Assembly: GCA_943846715.1 (NCBI GenBank)
Contig: OX044356.1
Location: forward strand, 248,001 to 312,000
Source of the DNA: TMED14 sp002378565
Lineage (GTDB): Bacteria; Bacteroidota; Bacteroidia; Flavobacteriales; Schleiferiaceae
Direction: 5' to 3'
DNA: 64,000 bases
Positions 35,047 to 44,039 of the stretch are shown in pieces. The notes beneath the pieces are model-generated. The model ran no database searches, was not told the origin of the DNA, and saw only the letters and a list, made by a program, of their open reading frames with translations. Made by a program: the position numbers and the translations under genes. Numbering within the stretch: the first letter of the stretch is position 1; each line of letters starts with the position of its first letter.

Positions 35047-36198
35047 ATGGATTTTCAATTAACAGAAGAGCACCTGATGATTCAGGAGGCTGCCAGAGAT
35101 TTTGCTCGCACAGAGCTCTTGCCTGGAGTCATCGAACGAGACAACACACAGACATTCCCCACGCAAGCCATTGCGAAAATGGGCGAGTTGGGCTTGATGG
35201 GCATGATGGTATCACCCGACTATGGCGGTGGCGGCATGGATGCAGTGGCTTACACCCTTGCCCTGGAAGAGATATCCAAGGTAGACGCCTCTGCAGCAGT
35301 GGTGATGAGCGTGAACAACTCCTTGGTTTGTTGGGGCCTTGAAACCTACGGGAATGAAGAGCAGAAGCAAAAATACCTGACCAAGTTGGCTGCAGGTGAG
35401 CAAATCGGCGCCTTTTGCTTGAGTGAGCCAGAGGCAGGGTCCGACGCGACATCTCAACAGACCACCGCAGTGGACATGGGTGATCACTACGTGTTGAATG
35501 GCACCAAGAATTGGATCACCAATGGATCAACAGCCAGTGTTTATTTGGTGATTGCTCAGACGGATCCTGAAAAGAAGTCAAGGGGCATCAACTGCCTGAT
35601 TGTAGAAAAGGGCATGAAGGGATTTGTTGTTGGCATGAAAGAAGACAAGCTCGGCATCCGTGGCAGTGACACGCATTCCCTGATGTTTACTGATGTGAAA
35701 GTTCCTAAGGAAAACCGCATTGGCAAGGATGGATTTGGCTTCAGTTTTGCCATGAAAACTTTGTCTGGTGGCCGCATTGGCATTGCATCTCAAGCTTTAG
35801 GTATCGCTTCTGGCGCTCTGGAATTGGCCTCCAAGTATGCCACCGAGCGCAAGACATTTGGCAAAATCATTGCCAAGCACCAAGCCATTGCCTTCAAGTT
35901 GGCAGATATGGCCACTGAAGTTGAGGCTGCCCGCTTGTTGGTGCATCGCGCAGCTTGGTTGAAGGACCAGGGCTTGAATTATGACAAAGCGTCTTCCATG
36001 GCAAAGCTCTTCGCTTCTGATGTAGCCATGCGTGCCACTGTTGAGGCTGTGCAAATCCATGGTGGCTATGGCTTTGTTAAGGAATTCCATGTGGAACGTT
36101 TGATGCGCGATGCAAAAATCACACAGATTTATGAAGGAACCAGTGAGATCCAACGCATTGTGATTTCACGAGCCATACTCAAGGAATTGGGCGCTTAA
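35047..36198 (+). CDS. Acyl-CoA dehydrogenase (short-chain type)
   Basis: The protein has 383 residues. CLSEPEAGSDA, NGTKNWITNG, YATERKTFGK and YEGTSEIQRIVI are conserved family signatures; the catalytic Glu is the one in YEGTSE. The length and the start MDFQLTEEH resemble butyryl-CoA or short-chain enzymes. It catalyses the first step of a beta-oxidation round with FAD. The start at 35047 is preferred to an upstream frame. A strong terminator follows. Confidence 0.92.
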   Translation: MDFQLTEEHLMIQEAARDFARTELLPGVIERDNTQTFPTQAIAKMGELGLMGMMVSPDYGGGGMDAVAYTLALEEISKVDASAAVVMSVNNSLVCWGLETYGNEEQKQKYLTKLAAGEQIGAFCLSEPEAGSDATSQQTTAVDMGDHYVLNGTKNWITNGSTASVYLVIAQTDPEKKSRGINCLIVEKGMKGFVVGMKEDKLGIRGSDTHSLMFTDVKVPKENRIGKDGFGFSFAMKTLSGGRIGIASQALGIASGALELASKYATERKTFGKIIAKHQAIAFKLADMATEVEAARLLVHRAAWLKDQGLNYDKASSMAKLFASDVAMRATVEAVQIHGGYGFVKEFHVERLMRDAKITQIYEGTSEIQRIVISRAILKELGA

Positions 36199-36227
36199 TG
36201 CAGCCCATGTTCTTCCTTTAAATGCAG

Positions 36228-36261
36228 CAAGGCGCCCTATGGGGCGCCTTGTTTGGTTTTT
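36228..36261 (+). terminator. Rho-independent terminator after the acyl-CoA dehydrogenase
   Basis: CAAGGCGCC / GGCGCCTTG form a 9-base perfect stem with a short loop, followed by TTTGGTTTTT. The stem is symmetric, so it might also act on the convergent OmpH-like gene. Confidence 0.85.
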
Positions 36262-36284
36262 AAGGGGAAAATGAATTCAGCAAC

Positions 36285-36833
36285 TCACTCCTCATCCGAT
36301 TCAAGATTCATGTTGTTCAGGATGTCTGCAATGGCTTGCGTGAGATCCAATGCTTCAGCGCCGTAGAGCACATTGCTTTCGTAGACAAGGATCAGGTCCA
36401 TGCCACGCTCTGCTTGAATGACCTTGACAGCCTTGTCGACTTGCACCTTCACTTTGTCATTCATGGCAGACTCCAATTGCTGAAGTTCGCCAGAACGTTG
36501 CTGCTCTAGGTTCGAGTATTGGCCCTGAATGCGTTGAAAATCTTGCTGTGCGCGTTCCAGCTCAAGCTTACTCAATCTCGGAGCTGCTTTGCTGAGAATA
36601 TCATATTCTGATTGCAAATTCTCTTGCCCACGAACCAATTCAGCTTGAATTTTCTGTGCGGCGATTTCAAATTGGTCCACCAGGGTTTGATGGTAGGTGT
36701 AGATCTGTGTCAAGCTGTCTAAGCGGAGGTAGCCAATATTGAGGCCGTCAGTGCTTGCTGTGCTTGGGGTCTGTGTGCAAGCCATGCTCAAGACGGCTAA
36801 TGCACCAAGGAAAAGGGTTTTCGTAAGTTTCAT
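36285..36833 (-). CDS. OmpH/Skp-like coiled-coil lipoprotein
   Basis: The protein has 182 residues. The N-terminus is a lipoprotein signal (LAVLSMAC), after which IGYLRLDSLTQIY and a long Gln/Glu-rich coiled coil (residues about 50 to 125) and the closing MDLILVYESNVLYG follow the OmpH pattern. OmpH/Skp chaperones hold unfolded outer-membrane proteins in the periplasm; lipidation would tether this one to a membrane. The tail is very acidic. TAGATTTG stands 5 bases before the ATG. Confidence 0.87.
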   Translation of the reverse strand: MKLTKTLFLGALAVLSMACTQTPSTASTDGLNIGYLRLDSLTQIYTYHQTLVDQFEIAAQKIQAELVRGQENLQSEYDILSKAAPRLSKLELERAQQDFQRIQGQYSNLEQQRSGELQQLESAMNDKVKVQVDKAVKVIQAERGMDLILVYESNVLYGAEALDLTQAIADILNNMNLESDEE

Positions 36834-36838
36834 GCGAG

Positions 36839-36846
36839 CAAATCTA
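36839..36846 (-). promoter_or_regulatory. -7 promoter box TAGATTTG, 5 bases before the OmpH-like ATG
   Basis: An exact consensus match on the minus strand, separated by CTCGC from the ATG at 36833. It sits immediately before the hutU stop. Confidence 0.5.
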
Positions 36847-36851
36847 ATGGA

Positions 36852-38849
36852 TTATTGCAAAGCAGCCGACAGTAAATCGTCATCTGCGATATGTGGCATG
36901 GTAATCTTCAGTGAAGGGTAGCGTTCCATCTCTCGCTGAATGGCTACAAGAGCTTCTGCATTCCTTGCCCATGCCCGGCGTGCAATCCCGTTGTTGACAT
37001 CGTAAAAAAGCATGTTTTGTATGCGAGATTCCACGGCCTTGCTGCCGTCAAGGAACATACCAAAACCGCCATTGATGACTTCGCCCCAGCCAACGCCACC
37101 GCCATTGTGAATGCTGACCCAAGTGGCGCCGCGAAAGCTGTCCCCAATCACATTGTGAATGGCCATGTCTGCAGTGAATTTCGATCCATCATAGATGTTG
37201 GATGTCTCCCTGTAGGGCGAGTCAGTGCCACTCACGTCATGGTGGTCCCTGCCAAGCACCACGGGTCCAATATCGCCAGATGCAATGGCATCATTGAAGG
37301 CCTTAGCAATGGCCATTCGGCCCATCGCATCTGCATAAAGAATGCGGGCCTGTGAGCCCACCACCATGCGGTTGCTTTCAGCCTGCTCAATCCATCGAAT
37401 GTTGTCTTGCATTTGTTGCTGAATGTCTTCAGGGGCATTGGCCACAAGGTCTTTCAGGACTTTTTCTGCCAAGGCGTCAGTGGCCTGTAAATCTTGGGGA
37501 TTGCCAGAGGCGCAAACCCATCGAAAGGGGCCAAAACCATAATCAAAACACAGGGGTCCAAGGATGTCTTGCACATAGCTTGGGTAAGAAAAATCGATGC
37601 CATTGGCTGCCATGACATCCGCGCCAGCTCGACTGGCTTCAAGCAAGAAAGCATTCCCGTAATCGAAGAAATACATGCCATTGGCATGCAAGCGGTTGAT
37701 CACTTGAGCGTGCTTGACCAGGGTGGACTGCACGGCAGTTTTGAAAGCCTTGGGGTCATCAACCATCAAGGCATTGGACTCTTCAAAGCTGTAGCCCTGA
37801 GGGTAGTAGCCACCTGCCCATGGGTTGTGCAATGAGGTTTGGTCGGAGCCAAGGTCCACCACAATGCGCCGTTCATCCAATCGTTCCCAGAGGTTGACAA
37901 TGTTGCCAATGAAGGCAATGGATGTTGCTTCTCGCTTGCTTTGTGCATCCAGTGCTGCATCGATGGCTGCATCGACCTGCTCAAAAACCTGATCCACCCA
38001 GCCTTGCTGCTGGCGTTTGTGGGCTGCGTCGGGATTGATTTCTGCACTGATGCTCACCATGCCCGCAATGCTAGCTGCCTTGGGCTGTGCGCCGCTCATG
38101 CCTCCCAGCCCTGCAGTGACAAAGAGTTTCATGTGGTCTCCCTTGCCTGCAAATTGCCGTCCTGCATTCATCAGGGTGATGGTTGTGCCATGGACAATGC
38201 CTTGCGGACCGATGTACATGAAACTGCCTGCGGTCATCTGACCATACTGCGTTACGCCTAAGGCATTGAAGCGTTCCCAGTCATCCGGTTTGGAATGGTT
38301 AGGGATCATCATGCCGTTGCTAACGACCACCCGTGGTGCGTCCTTGGATGAAGGGAAAAGCCCTTGGGGATGGCCACTGTGCAAGTGAAGTGTTTGACCC
38401 TCTGTCATGGTTGCCAAATACTGCATGGTTAGCAGGTACTGCGCCCAGTTCTGAAACACAGACCCATTGCCGCCGTAGGTGATCAATTCATGGGGATGCT
38501 GAGCCACGGCAGGATCCAAGTTGTTTTGAATCATCAACATGATGCCGGCTGCTTGCTGGCATTCTGCGGGGTAATCTACAATGGGACGGGCCTTCATGGC
38601 GTAGGTGGGGCGGAAGCGATGCATGTAAATCCGACCAAGTGTCTTGAGCTCTTTCGCAAATTCAGGCGCAAGGGTTGCATGATGCTTTGCGGGAAAATAC
38701 CGAAGGGCATTGTTCAAAGCAAGGTGCTCTTCCTGCTTGGTCAGGATGGGTTTCCTGACCGGCGCATGAGACACCTCAGGGTCCATGGCTCTTTCGGCGG
38801 GAAGGTCATCGGGAATGCCCGCTAAAATGGTTTGCGAAAAATCACTCAT
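36852..38849 (-). CDS. hutU: Urocanate hydratase
   Basis: The protein has 665 residues, longer than the approximately 555 of many bacteria but matching the long form found in Bacteroidota. ITYGGNGSVFQNWAQY, TAGLGGMSGAQPKAA, DQTSLHNPWAGGYYPQG and HNGGGVGWGEVINGG are diagnostic. It converts urocanate to imidazolone propionate in histidine breakdown, with bound NAD. No other hut gene is present here. Its start codon lies in a perfect inverted repeat shared with the divergent glucosaminidase. Confidence 0.95.
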   Translation of the reverse strand: MSDFSQTILAGIPDDLPAERAMDPEVSHAPVRKPILTKQEEHLALNNALRYFPAKHHATLAPEFAKELKTLGRIYMHRFRPTYAMKARPIVDYPAECQQAAGIMLMIQNNLDPAVAQHPHELITYGGNGSVFQNWAQYLLTMQYLATMTEGQTLHLHSGHPQGLFPSSKDAPRVVVSNGMMIPNHSKPDDWERFNALGVTQYGQMTAGSFMYIGPQGIVHGTTITLMNAGRQFAGKGDHMKLFVTAGLGGMSGAQPKAASIAGMVSISAEINPDAAHKRQQQGWVDQVFEQVDAAIDAALDAQSKREATSIAFIGNIVNLWERLDERRIVVDLGSDQTSLHNPWAGGYYPQGYSFEESNALMVDDPKAFKTAVQSTLVKHAQVINRLHANGMYFFDYGNAFLLEASRAGADVMAANGIDFSYPSYVQDILGPLCFDYGFGPFRWVCASGNPQDLQATDALAEKVLKDLVANAPEDIQQQMQDNIRWIEQAESNRMVVGSQARILYADAMGRMAIAKAFNDAIASGDIGPVVLGRDHHDVSGTDSPYRETSNIYDGSKFTADMAIHNVIGDSFRGATWVSIHNGGGVGWGEVINGGFGMFLDGSKAVESRIQNMLFYDVNNGIARRAWARNAEALVAIQREMERYPSLKITMPHIADDDLLSAALQ

Positions 38850-38885
38850 GGCACAAAGGTCGTAATGAATGACCTTTGTGCCATG
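38847..38885. promoter_or_regulatory. Perfect inverted repeat spanning both divergent start codons
   Basis: CATGGCACAAAGGTC (38847-38861), a 9-base spacer and GACCTTTGTGCCATG (38871-38885) form a perfect 15-base inverted repeat. The outer ends are the start codons of hutU and the glucosaminidase. Each arm carries GACCTTTG, a one-mismatch promoter box, 4 bases from its ATG. It could be a bidirectional promoter, an operator, or a hairpin at the 5' end of either mRNA. Confidence 0.75.
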
Positions 38886-39755
38886 CGCACATCAATTTTC
38901 CCTCTTTTGCTGGTCGGCATGACCCTGACACTCTCTGGTCAAAACCTTCGAGAAACCTACATAAGCGATTACGCATCCATGGCAGTGTCTGAGATGCGGC
39001 GCAGTGGTGTCCCCGCATCCATCACCTTGGCGCAAGGGATTTTGGAGTCAGGCAATGGCCAATCACGCCTGGCAACTGAAGGCAGAAATCACTTTGGCAT
39101 CAAATGCCATGACGGCTGGACAGGGCAAACCATGTATGTGGATGACGACAAGCCCGATGAATGTTTTCGCGTCTACCGCAAGGTGAAAAAAAGTTACAGA
39201 GATCACTCTGATTTCTTGACGGGGCGCAGCCGCTATGCCGACCTGTTTTTGTTGGATCCTCGCGATTTCCGATCATGGGCACATGGCTTGAAATCAGCTG
39301 GTTATGCCACAAATCCTGCCTATGCAGAGCGGCTGATCAGCATCATTGAAAGCGAGAACCTGCAGCAATTTGATGCAAAGGTTGTTGGGACCCCGGGCCG
39401 AGGCATTGGCGCGCATCCCCGTTATGTGAGGCATCCCAATGGGTCGGGTTACATGCTTTTGGATGACAGCGAAAGTTTGGAGTTATTCAGTGAGCAGATT
39501 GGGATACCCGTCAGCCGCTTGCTGGCCTTCAATGACCGCGACGTGGATGCTTATTGGCAAGGTGGGGATAAGGTTTATGTGAAGAAAAAAGCAGCTTCCT
39601 CAGGCAAGCGCTTGCCCTATTGTCGCGCCAAGGATGGTGATGATGCCTGGTCAATTTCTCAGCGCTATGGCATACGCCTTGGTCGCTTGTACCAGATCAA
39701 TCAATGGCCTGTAGGTTATCAGCCTGCATCAGGTGAGTTGGTGACGCTCCGCTAG
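38883..39755 (+). CDS. Glucosaminidase with LysM-like domains
   Basis: The protein has 290 residues: signal peptide (MTLTLSG), a glucosaminidase domain (about 30 to 165; ITLAQGILESGNGQSRLA with catalytic Glu, NHFGIKCH, FRVYRKVKKSYRDHSDFL) and two LysM-like segments near 190 to 290. It cuts peptidoglycan glycan strands, probably in growth or cell separation. The start at 38883 is set by the signal peptide and the promoter-like box. It overlaps the next convergent gene by 4 bases. Confidence 0.9.
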   Translation: MRTSIFPLLLVGMTLTLSGQNLRETYISDYASMAVSEMRRSGVPASITLAQGILESGNGQSRLATEGRNHFGIKCHDGWTGQTMYVDDDKPDECFRVYRKVKKSYRDHSDFLTGRSRYADLFLLDPRDFRSWAHGLKSAGYATNPAYAERLISIIESENLQQFDAKVVGTPGRGIGAHPRYVRHPNGSGYMLLDDSESLELFSEQIGIPVSRLLAFNDRDVDAYWQGGDKVYVKKKAASSGKRLPYCRAKDGDDAWSISQRYGIRLGRLYQINQWPVGYQPASGELVTLR

Positions 39756-40978
39756 TCGGCCCATCGATGCATGGCGCTGTAATGCCATTGCATTTCTCCG
39801 CGAAGGAGGCGTCCAGAAATTCCTTTCCATCCCCCATTTTCATGTGGAGAAACCACCCAAATATGGCCATGGGCCGGTTGACTTTGTAGCCAGTTCAAGG
39901 CATTGCGTTTTTGCTTGCTTTGGGTGGAGTCGCGTGGATGCCCCAACGTGTTCACATAGCGATTGAAAGCCAGGGTATCATCCGTGACCATGAGGGTTTG
40001 TCCAAAGGATTTAACCCAAGGCTTCAAAGAAAGGCCAGGGATGTGAATTGCTAAACTGACAGTCGATCGCCAATCGGCAATGATGCCTGTGCTGCTTGTG
40101 CTGATCTGAATGGCTCGGGCCTCAATGCGCTGCCTTCGATGGCCCTTGAAGGCCAGTTGCCCCAATGCGGTTAATTCATGCGTTTGACCCTTCCAAATCA
40201 CTTCACCACTGGCCACCCGCCAGGTAGCCCACAGCATGCGGCCATTCATCCAGGTCCATCCAGGAAAGGTGGATGCTGGCTGGCCTTCAAAGATCTCAAG
40301 TTGTTTCCCGGGTTCATTGCCTTGAAGCATCAGGCTGCTTGCGCCACTGGAATCCATGGCATGCTGCAGGTTGACCTGGCTGACGCGGTTGCCGTCAAGC
40401 AACCAGTCGTGCAGGGAAGAAGTGGGGAGTTGCTTTGCTTTCCATTCGGACCAATCCCCCAGAACAAGGGCTTGGTTATCTCTCAGTTGATCAGCCCATG
40501 TTGGCTGGTCTGCTTGGTTTTGTACTTGGCGGAGACCTTCCTCAACCAGCAATTCAGAGGGTGAAAAAAACAAGGTGTTGGCTGTTTCACCACAGTAACC
40601 AGTTGGCAGGGTCCACAAGGATGCCCCGGCGTATTGGCGGCTTCGGGCTTCCTGTAGTTTTTTTGGATGCCACTGAGGCCAATCCTTGCGCTGAATGGTT
40701 AAGATCCAATGGAAGGCTGAGGAGCCAGCATTGTGGTAACTAAGGGTGGCCTTTTGGCAATCGACATGCAGATGGTTGGTAAGCAAGGCTTTTGCTTGAT
40801 CAAACAAGGGTATGTGCTCAAGTTGCTGGTTGGGCTTTTGCAGTTGCACCATCAGGCTTGGGACATCGCTGATGTCAATGACAGCAAGTGGCATGGGTGG
40901 TATGGTCGCCATGTCTGTGGCATCGTTGCCACACTGTGTAAATAATAAGGCCATCAAGGCAAGCATCACAAAGCGCAT
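39752..40978 (-). CDS. Lipoprotein of unknown function
   Basis: The protein has 408 residues with a lipobox (LLFTQC). The rest is predicted mixed alpha/beta with many Trp (WHPKKLQEARSRQY, WTWMNGRMLWATWRV) and no motif I recognise. TAACTTCG stands 4 bases before the ATG, which supports the start. It is followed by the convergent glucosaminidase and preceded by rnhB on the same strand, 15 bases away, so it could be a third member of that series. Confidence 0.7.
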   Translation of the reverse strand: MRFVMLALMALLFTQCGNDATDMATIPPMPLAVIDISDVPSLMVQLQKPNQQLEHIPLFDQAKALLTNHLHVDCQKATLSYHNAGSSAFHWILTIQRKDWPQWHPKKLQEARSRQYAGASLWTLPTGYCGETANTLFFSPSELLVEEGLRQVQNQADQPTWADQLRDNQALVLGDWSEWKAKQLPTSSLHDWLLDGNRVSQVNLQHAMDSSGASSLMLQGNEPGKQLEIFEGQPASTFPGWTWMNGRMLWATWRVASGEVIWKGQTHELTALGQLAFKGHRRQRIEARAIQISTSSTGIIADWRSTVSLAIHIPGLSLKPWVKSFGQTLMVTDDTLAFNRYVNTLGHPRDSTQSKQKRNALNWLQSQPAHGHIWVVSPHENGGWKGISGRLLRGEMQWHYSAMHRWAD

Positions 40979-40993
40979 CCCACGAAGTTATCG

Positions 40994-41575
40994 CTATAAA
41001 TCCAAACGGAATTGGCTGGGTCGCCATTGAAAGCTGCTCCGATGCCAATCGCAGGACCCATGTGTCATCAATGCCTCCTTGTGCTTGGGGCTTGGGTAGC
41101 CTTTGTTGCTGTCCCATCCGTATTGTGGGTATGCCAAATGCCCCTCTGTCATGATGGCGTCACGCGTTGTTTTTGCAAAAATACTGGCTGCTGAAATGGC
41201 TTGGAATCGTGCGTCACCTTTTATTTCACAGCGGTGTTCAATCCCTGGGAAAGGGTTGAATCGGTTGCCGTCAATCAGCAGCAAGTTGGGCTGCGGTCGC
41301 AATTGCTCAATGGCTCGGTGCATGGCAAGGTAGGTGGCTTGAAGGATGTTGATTTGGTCAATTTCCTCAGGGCTTGCTTGTCCAATGGCCCATTGCCCAT
41401 CGGACAACAGGGCAATCAGGTCTTCGCGCAAGGCCATTCGCTTGCGGTGACTCAAGACCTTGGAGTCTGTTAACCCAGGCATGGTTAGCCCTTCAGGCCA
41501 GATCACAGCTGCAGCCACCACGGGGCCTGCCAGGCAGCCACGCCCAGCCTCATCTACCCCGGCAAGCTTGCTCAT
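40994..41575 (-). CDS. rnhB: Ribonuclease HII
   Basis: The protein has 193 residues. VDEAGRGCLAGPVVAAAV holds the first two acidic residues, LLIDGN the third; FAKTTRDAIM and YGWDSNKGYPSPKH complete the pattern. It cuts RNA at ribonucleotides in DNA. Its ATG overlaps the stop of the glycosyltransferase gene by 4 bases. Confidence 0.94.
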   Translation of the reverse strand: MSKLAGVDEAGRGCLAGPVVAAAVIWPEGLTMPGLTDSKVLSHRKRMALREDLIALLSDGQWAIGQASPEEIDQINILQATYLAMHRAIEQLRPQPNLLLIDGNRFNPFPGIEHRCEIKGDARFQAISAASIFAKTTRDAIMTEGHLAYPQYGWDSNKGYPSPKHKEALMTHGSCDWHRSSFQWRPSQFRLDL

Positions 41576-42738
41576 GGGCTCAATAAATCTTCCATGCGAG
41601 ACCAGAGGCTGTCAACACTTTGTTGCCACTGGAAGGATTGGGCCCGAATCAATCCTTTCTCAACCATTTCATCCACAGGCAGTTGACCATCTATGAGTTC
41701 GTTGATTGCTGCTGTCCATGCCGCCACATCCAGAGGATCTACGAGGTGTGCTGCGCCACCTGCAATCTCTGGCATGCAGGAGCTGTTAGAACTGATCATA
41801 GGGCATCCAGCGGCCATGGCTTCCACCAAGGGGATACCAAACCCCTCCATCAAACTGGGAAAGCAAAAAGCCTTTGCGGCAGCATACAGGCCGTTGAGGT
41901 CATCCCCTTCTGCGCGGCCGTGAAGGATGATGTCCTGGCCTCCAGCGGCAATGGCATCTTTCAAGGCCTTGTCTTTGTGCAGGACTTGGCCGACCAAAAG
42001 CAAGGCAAGTTGGCTTGCAGGGCGGCTGTCTTTCCATCGATTGAATGCCCTGACTAGGGTGATCACGTTTTTTCTTGGGGTGAAGGCGCCCACAAACAAC
42101 AGGTAGGGTCTCCCTTGACTGAATCGCTTCCTGCTGTCAGCCTTGACGGCAGGGGAGTGGGGGATGAATGCTGCTTGGGGAGCATTGCCTGTAATGCTGA
42201 TTGCTTTGCCTTGCAGTTGATAGCTTGCTTGCAGATCCAGGGCAGAGGTTTCACTCACGGTAAGGAGGGCATCAGCCTCTCGGGCAGACCGCGCAATCAC
42301 TCGCCGATAGTAGGATGCAGCCCTGGCTGGCATGTTGTCCGTTTGGTGAAGGAAATTCAAGTCATGGATGGTTGCCATGGTTTGTGAAGACAAGCCGTGC
42401 TTGGTGAGGGTCTTGCGTGAGGGCAGCAGACCATCGGGTGACCAGTAGATAGCTGCTTTCACCTTTTTGAGGGCTCGGGGGACGGACCATTCTTGCCAAA
42501 TTTCCCACAGAAGCGGATGTCTTGCTGGCGGTGTAATGACATGTACCGTTACGGCCTTTGGCACCATGCTGGGGTGGGGTTTTCGGTCGTAAAACAAATG
42601 CCAACTCACCTCAGGGTGTTGCGCAATCAAGGGCCAGAGAATGGATCGGGTATGCCAGCCGGTTCCTTCCAGTTTGCCTGCAAGAAGCCACCTGGCATTG
42701 ACAGCGATGATGGGTTGATGTGATTGGCTTGCGGGCAT
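41572..42738 (-). CDS. Glycosyltransferase family 4/1 (GT-B)
   Basis: The protein has 388 residues. IIAVNARWLLAGKLEGTGWH at the start and LLFVGAFTPRKNVITLVRAF and FPSLMEGFGIPLVEAMAAGC (the E-x7-E motif) in the second half show a retaining GT-B enzyme. It is probably part of the surface-polysaccharide locus that begins with the divergent flippase gene 26 bases away. The start at 42738 is supported by an exact promoter box 5 bases upstream. Confidence 0.9.
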   Translation of the reverse strand: MPASQSHQPIIAVNARWLLAGKLEGTGWHTRSILWPLIAQHPEVSWHLFYDRKPHPSMVPKAVTVHVITPPARHPLLWEIWQEWSVPRALKKVKAAIYWSPDGLLPSRKTLTKHGLSSQTMATIHDLNFLHQTDNMPARAASYYRRVIARSAREADALLTVSETSALDLQASYQLQGKAISITGNAPQAAFIPHSPAVKADSRKRFSQGRPYLLFVGAFTPRKNVITLVRAFNRWKDSRPASQLALLLVGQVLHKDKALKDAIAAGGQDIILHGRAEGDDLNGLYAAAKAFCFPSLMEGFGIPLVEAMAAGCPMISSNSSCMPEIAGGAAHLVDPLDVAAWTAAINELIDGQLPVDEMVEKGLIRAQSFQWQQSVDSLWSRMEDLLSP

Positions 42739-42743
42739 GAAGT

Positions 42744-42760
42744 CAAAAGTATGACCTTTG
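42744..42760. promoter_or_regulatory. Divergent promoter boxes of the polysaccharide locus
   Basis: Minus strand: TACTTTTG (42744-42751), 5 bases before the glycosyltransferase ATG, with a TTG 17 bases further upstream as a possible -33. Plus strand: GACCTTTG (42753-42760), one mismatch, 4 bases before the flippase ATG at 42765. Confidence 0.5.
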
Positions 42761-42764
42761 AGCC

Positions 42765-44033
42765 ATGGCAATCCCCTCGATTTCTGAAGCATGGTCATCC
42801 TTGATCAAGCATTCTACATTGGTCCTTGCGCTCAAGGTGGCCGGCGCTTTGGGTGGCTATGCCTTCACCTTCATTGCCATCAAACATTTTGGATTGGTAG
42901 CTTATGGGGAGTTTGAATTAGCCTTCACGTTGGTCTTTATCATGGCGGTCCTTACCAAATGGGGCTATGACGGGGTGTTGTTGCGTGAATTACCTGCGCA
43001 TGGTGATTTTTCCGTGGAGAATCAGCAACTTCAAACAGCAGTTTTGCGTGCTGCCGCAGTGATGGCATTGGTCTTTTCAGGCTTGATTTTCCTGCTTCGA
43101 TTCCATCTGGCGTCCCTTTTTGAGATGCCTGGATTGGCAGAGGGGTTGAAACCGGTCGCTTTGATCCTGCTGCCATGGACTTTGATGCTGATCCATGCAG
43201 AGGTGCATCGCGCTAGAGGCAGCATGGTGCATTATGGCCTTCGCCAGTCCAGCATGGTTTTAGGTCTTGCTGCAATAGCTATCTGGTTCTGGCCAAGGGA
43301 AGACATCAGTCCCATGTGGTACATCCTCATTGCAGTTTTGCCCATGCTGTCATTGCCTGGCATGCGTTTGCTCTTGTTGGGGCAGTCATCCTGGTCGGCT
43401 TGGAATGCTCACCGCAAAACTGCCACTGCCATGTTTCTTAGCGCCATCCTATTCACGGTGATGTCATGGAGTGACACCTTGCTGGTGGGTTATTACATGG
43501 ATGCAGCTGATGTAGGCCTGTACCGGGTGGCCTTCAAGGTGGCTACTTTGATCACGTTCACCCAGTTTGCCATCAACGCAAAACTGGCGCCAGACATTGC
43601 AGCCCTCTGGGCTCAGAACAAACCCAAGGAGCTGCAATCGTCCATCCATCGGGTGGCGTGGCTGAATGCAGCCATTGCGATACCAGCCACCCTGATGTTG
43701 GTAATTTTTGGCCCATGGATGCTGGGACTTTTTGGCGAGGCCTTCGTTCCCTTGTACTCCGTCATGATGCTCCTCTGCATCGGCCAATTGGTGAATGCCT
43801 TGTGTGGCCCCGTGATGTACCTGCTGAACATGACAGGTCATGAGGTCATCGCGCAGCGAACCATGCTGATAGCTATGTTGGTCAATCTCATGGCCAATAT
43901 CATACTGATTCCTTTGATGGGATTGATGGGAGCCGCCATTGCAACGTCCTTGAGTATGGTGCTTTGGAATGTGTGGGCCCTGGTTGCCGTGCGACGGCAT
44001 ACGGGCATACGAACCGTCTTTTTCTGGCGTTAG
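42765..44033 (+). CDS. Polysaccharide flippase (Wzx/MATE-like)
   Basis: The protein has 422 residues with about 12 to 14 membrane segments and the arrangement of polysaccharide-biosynthesis exporters (LALKVAGALGGYAFTFIAIKHFG, VMSWSDTLLVGYYMDAADVGLYRVAFK). It should move lipid-linked oligosaccharide units across the inner membrane. It starts a four-gene series with a sulfotransferase, a chain-length protein and a ligase or polymerase. Confidence 0.88.
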   Translation: MAIPSISEAWSSLIKHSTLVLALKVAGALGGYAFTFIAIKHFGLVAYGEFELAFTLVFIMAVLTKWGYDGVLLRELPAHGDFSVENQQLQTAVLRAAAVMALVFSGLIFLLRFHLASLFEMPGLAEGLKPVALILLPWTLMLIHAEVHRARGSMVHYGLRQSSMVLGLAAIAIWFWPREDISPMWYILIAVLPMLSLPGMRLLLLGQSSWSAWNAHRKTATAMFLSAILFTVMSWSDTLLVGYYMDAADVGLYRVAFKVATLITFTQFAINAKLAPDIAALWAQNKPKELQSSIHRVAWLNAAIAIPATLMLVIFGPWMLGLFGEAFVPLYSVMMLLCIGQLVNALCGPVMYLLNMTGHEVIAQRTMLIAMLVNLMANIILIPLMGLMGAAIATSLSMVLWNVWALVAVRRHTGIRTVFFWR

Positions 44034-44039
44034 CCCACC

